From Sphingomonadaceae bacterium (lineage in GTDB: Bacteria > Pseudomonadota > Alphaproteobacteria > Sphingomonadales > Sphingomonadaceae): DNA of 5,807 bases. Where the stretch lies: positions 1 through 5,807 of the forward strand of contig JAEMTM010000020.1 in NCBI GenBank assembly GCA_016462305.1, written 5' to 3'. The notes under the pieces are model-generated. The model worked only from the letters and a program-made list of their open reading frames with translations, ran no database searches and had not been told where the DNA came from. Both the position numbers and the translations under genes were made by a program. This document shows, in pieces, positions 5,151-5,807 of the stretch (position 1 is its first letter; the number at the start of each line of letters is the position of its first letter).

Positions 5151-5807
5151 TTACCAGAAAAAGTCGCGAATGACGTCAACGACACGGCCATTGCGCAGGT
5201 CCACCAAAAGGACATCGTCATAATAACGCACCCAACGGTAGCTGCCATAAGCGGCGGGCAGGCGGTACCGCCACGGATCGTTGATCCAATAACGCGACCC
5301 AAAATAGCCCGAACCTAACGAAAATCCGATGGAAATGCGGCTATAATTGCGGTCACGATAGGGGGCAGAATAACGGCCGGGACGGTAATCGTTTCTGTTC
5401 CGCTCACGATAGCTGCGCCAGTTATAGCGATTGTCATTGCGCCAATACTTGGTCCAGCGGCCATCCTGTGTCCGGTCCAACCGGCCATCGCGTTTCTGGT
5501 CATAGCGACGGTCAATGCGTTCATCATCATTGCGGTCAAGGCGGCGGTCGAGCCGGCCATCGCGGTTACGATCCCAATTCCGGTCCAGATTGCCGTCGCG
5601 ATTGCGGTCCCAGCGGCGGTCAAGTTCACCATCGCGGTTGCGATCATAATAACGACCGTCTTGGCGCGCTTCGCGGCGTTCGGTGCGTGCATTATCGGCG
5701 GTGCGTGCATTATCGGCGGTGCGTTCGCGGCGATCCGCCAGCGGGGGTGGTGGCGCAATCTGAACGATAGGTGGACGTTCCGCAGGTTGTTCCGGCGTCC
5801 GTTCGGC
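5151..5807 (-). CDS. RcnB-domain protein with Asp-rich EF-loop-like repeats (partial, N-terminus outside window)
   Basis: The frame is open from TAA at 5151-5153 to the right edge, giving 218 codons without a start, so the N-terminus, presumably with a signal peptide, is missing. From N to C it has a Pro/Glu/Arg-rich stretch with APPPPLA, a duplicated ADNART, six DxNxDGxLD repeats of 12 residues, an Arg/Asn/Tyr-rich linker, and a C-terminal domain. That domain (about 55 residues, with RISIGFSLGSGYF, RYWINDPWRYRLP, YRWVRYYDDVLLVDL and VVDVIRDFFW) is typical of the RcnB family (PF11776). E. coli RcnB is a small periplasmic protein linked to nickel and cobalt homeostasis; most sphingomonad relatives are larger and uncharacterised. 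A TTG at 5478-5480 could be mistaken for a start, but it is an internal Leu codon inside the repeats. A periplasmic or envelope metal- or surface-binding role is inferred. No adjacent nickel or cobalt transporter is visible. Confidence 0.8.
   Translation of the reverse strand, partial: AERTPEQPAERPPIVQIAPPPPLADRRERTADNARTADNARTERREARQDGRYYDRNRDGELDRRWDRNRDGNLDRNWDRNRDGRLDRRLDRNDDERIDRRYDQKRDGRLDRTQDGRWTKYWRNDNRYNWRSYRERNRNDYRPGRYSAPYRDRNYSRISIGFSLGSGYFGSRYWINDPWRYRLPAAYGSYRWVRYYDDVLLVDLRNGRVVDVIRDFFW
5442..5645 (-). repeat. Tandem 36-bp coding repeat (12-residue DxNxDGxLDxxW units)
   Basis: The units are DRNRDGELDRRW (5610-5645), DRNRDGNLDRNW (5574-5609), DRNRDGRLDRRL (5538-5573), DRNDDERIDRRY (5502-5537), a shortened DQKRDGRL (5478-5501) and DRTQDGRWTKYW (5442-5477). 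Asp or Asn at positions 1, 3, 5 and 9 with Gly at 6 and a hydrophobic residue at 8 match an EF-hand or thrombospondin type-3 calcium loop. Arg fills the positions between. The first three units are the most alike and the later ones have drifted. Confidence 0.85.
5681..5727 (-). repeat. Perfect 18-bp tandem duplication plus partial third copy
   Basis: An 18-base unit occurs twice exactly (5681-5698 and 5699-5716), followed by the first eight bases of a third copy before divergence. It encodes ADNART twice in the RcnB-like protein. The identity at every base suggests recent slippage, and copy number may vary between strains. Confidence 0.85.

Noticed and set aside
5442..5727. CRISPR-like array
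   Set aside because: The 36-bp and 18-bp units are contiguous without unique spacers and are in frame with a protein, so they are coding repeats.
5315..5758. Minus-strand open frame rich in Ala, Met, Thr and Ile within the RcnB-like gene
   Set aside because: It is the out-of-frame reading of the 36-bp repeats; the other frame ends in a recognisable RcnB domain and a terminator.

Overview
The window looks like chromosomal DNA of an alphaproteobacterium, most likely a sphingomonad (Sphingomonadales; a Sphingopyxis- or Sphingorhabdus-like genome would fit). This rests on moderately high GC, the style of the proteins (a DUF885 peptidase-like protein, a COG1228 amidohydrolase with a signal peptide, and an RcnB-domain protein with an Asp/Arg-rich repeat) and the codon use. 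It is an inference from family resemblance; no rRNA or marker gene is present.

All five substantial genes lie on the minus strand, so the order of transcription is right to left. At the right edge (5151-5807) is a secreted-type RcnB-domain protein, open through the window edge, with about six 12-residue Asp-rich repeats resembling EF-hand or thrombospondin type-3 calcium loops. A strong hairpin terminator (5104-5138) closes it. Next is an exported amidohydrolase of the Xaa-Pro dipeptidase/imidazolonepropionase-like group (3777-5045). A 12-base gap separates it from a prolyl-4-hydroxylase-type 2-oxoglutarate/Fe(II) dioxygenase (3054-3764), and the two probably share one mRNA. A 141-base intergenic region then carries a promoter for an exported DUF885 protein (1104-2912). 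A 105-base gap with a perfect hairpin and a palindrome follows, then a hormone-sensitive-lipase-type alpha/beta hydrolase (111-998). The left 110 bases hold a possible C-terminal tail of a plus-strand gene.

The genes suggest a small hydrolytic cluster. Two exported metal-dependent hydrolases, probably active on peptides, flank a cytosolic prolyl-hydroxylase-like enzyme, with an ester hydrolase downstream. A shared role in peptide turnover, perhaps of proline-containing peptides, is plausible but unproven. No mobile elements, CRISPR array, tRNA or rRNA were seen. The least ordinary feature is the repeat-bearing RcnB-like protein.
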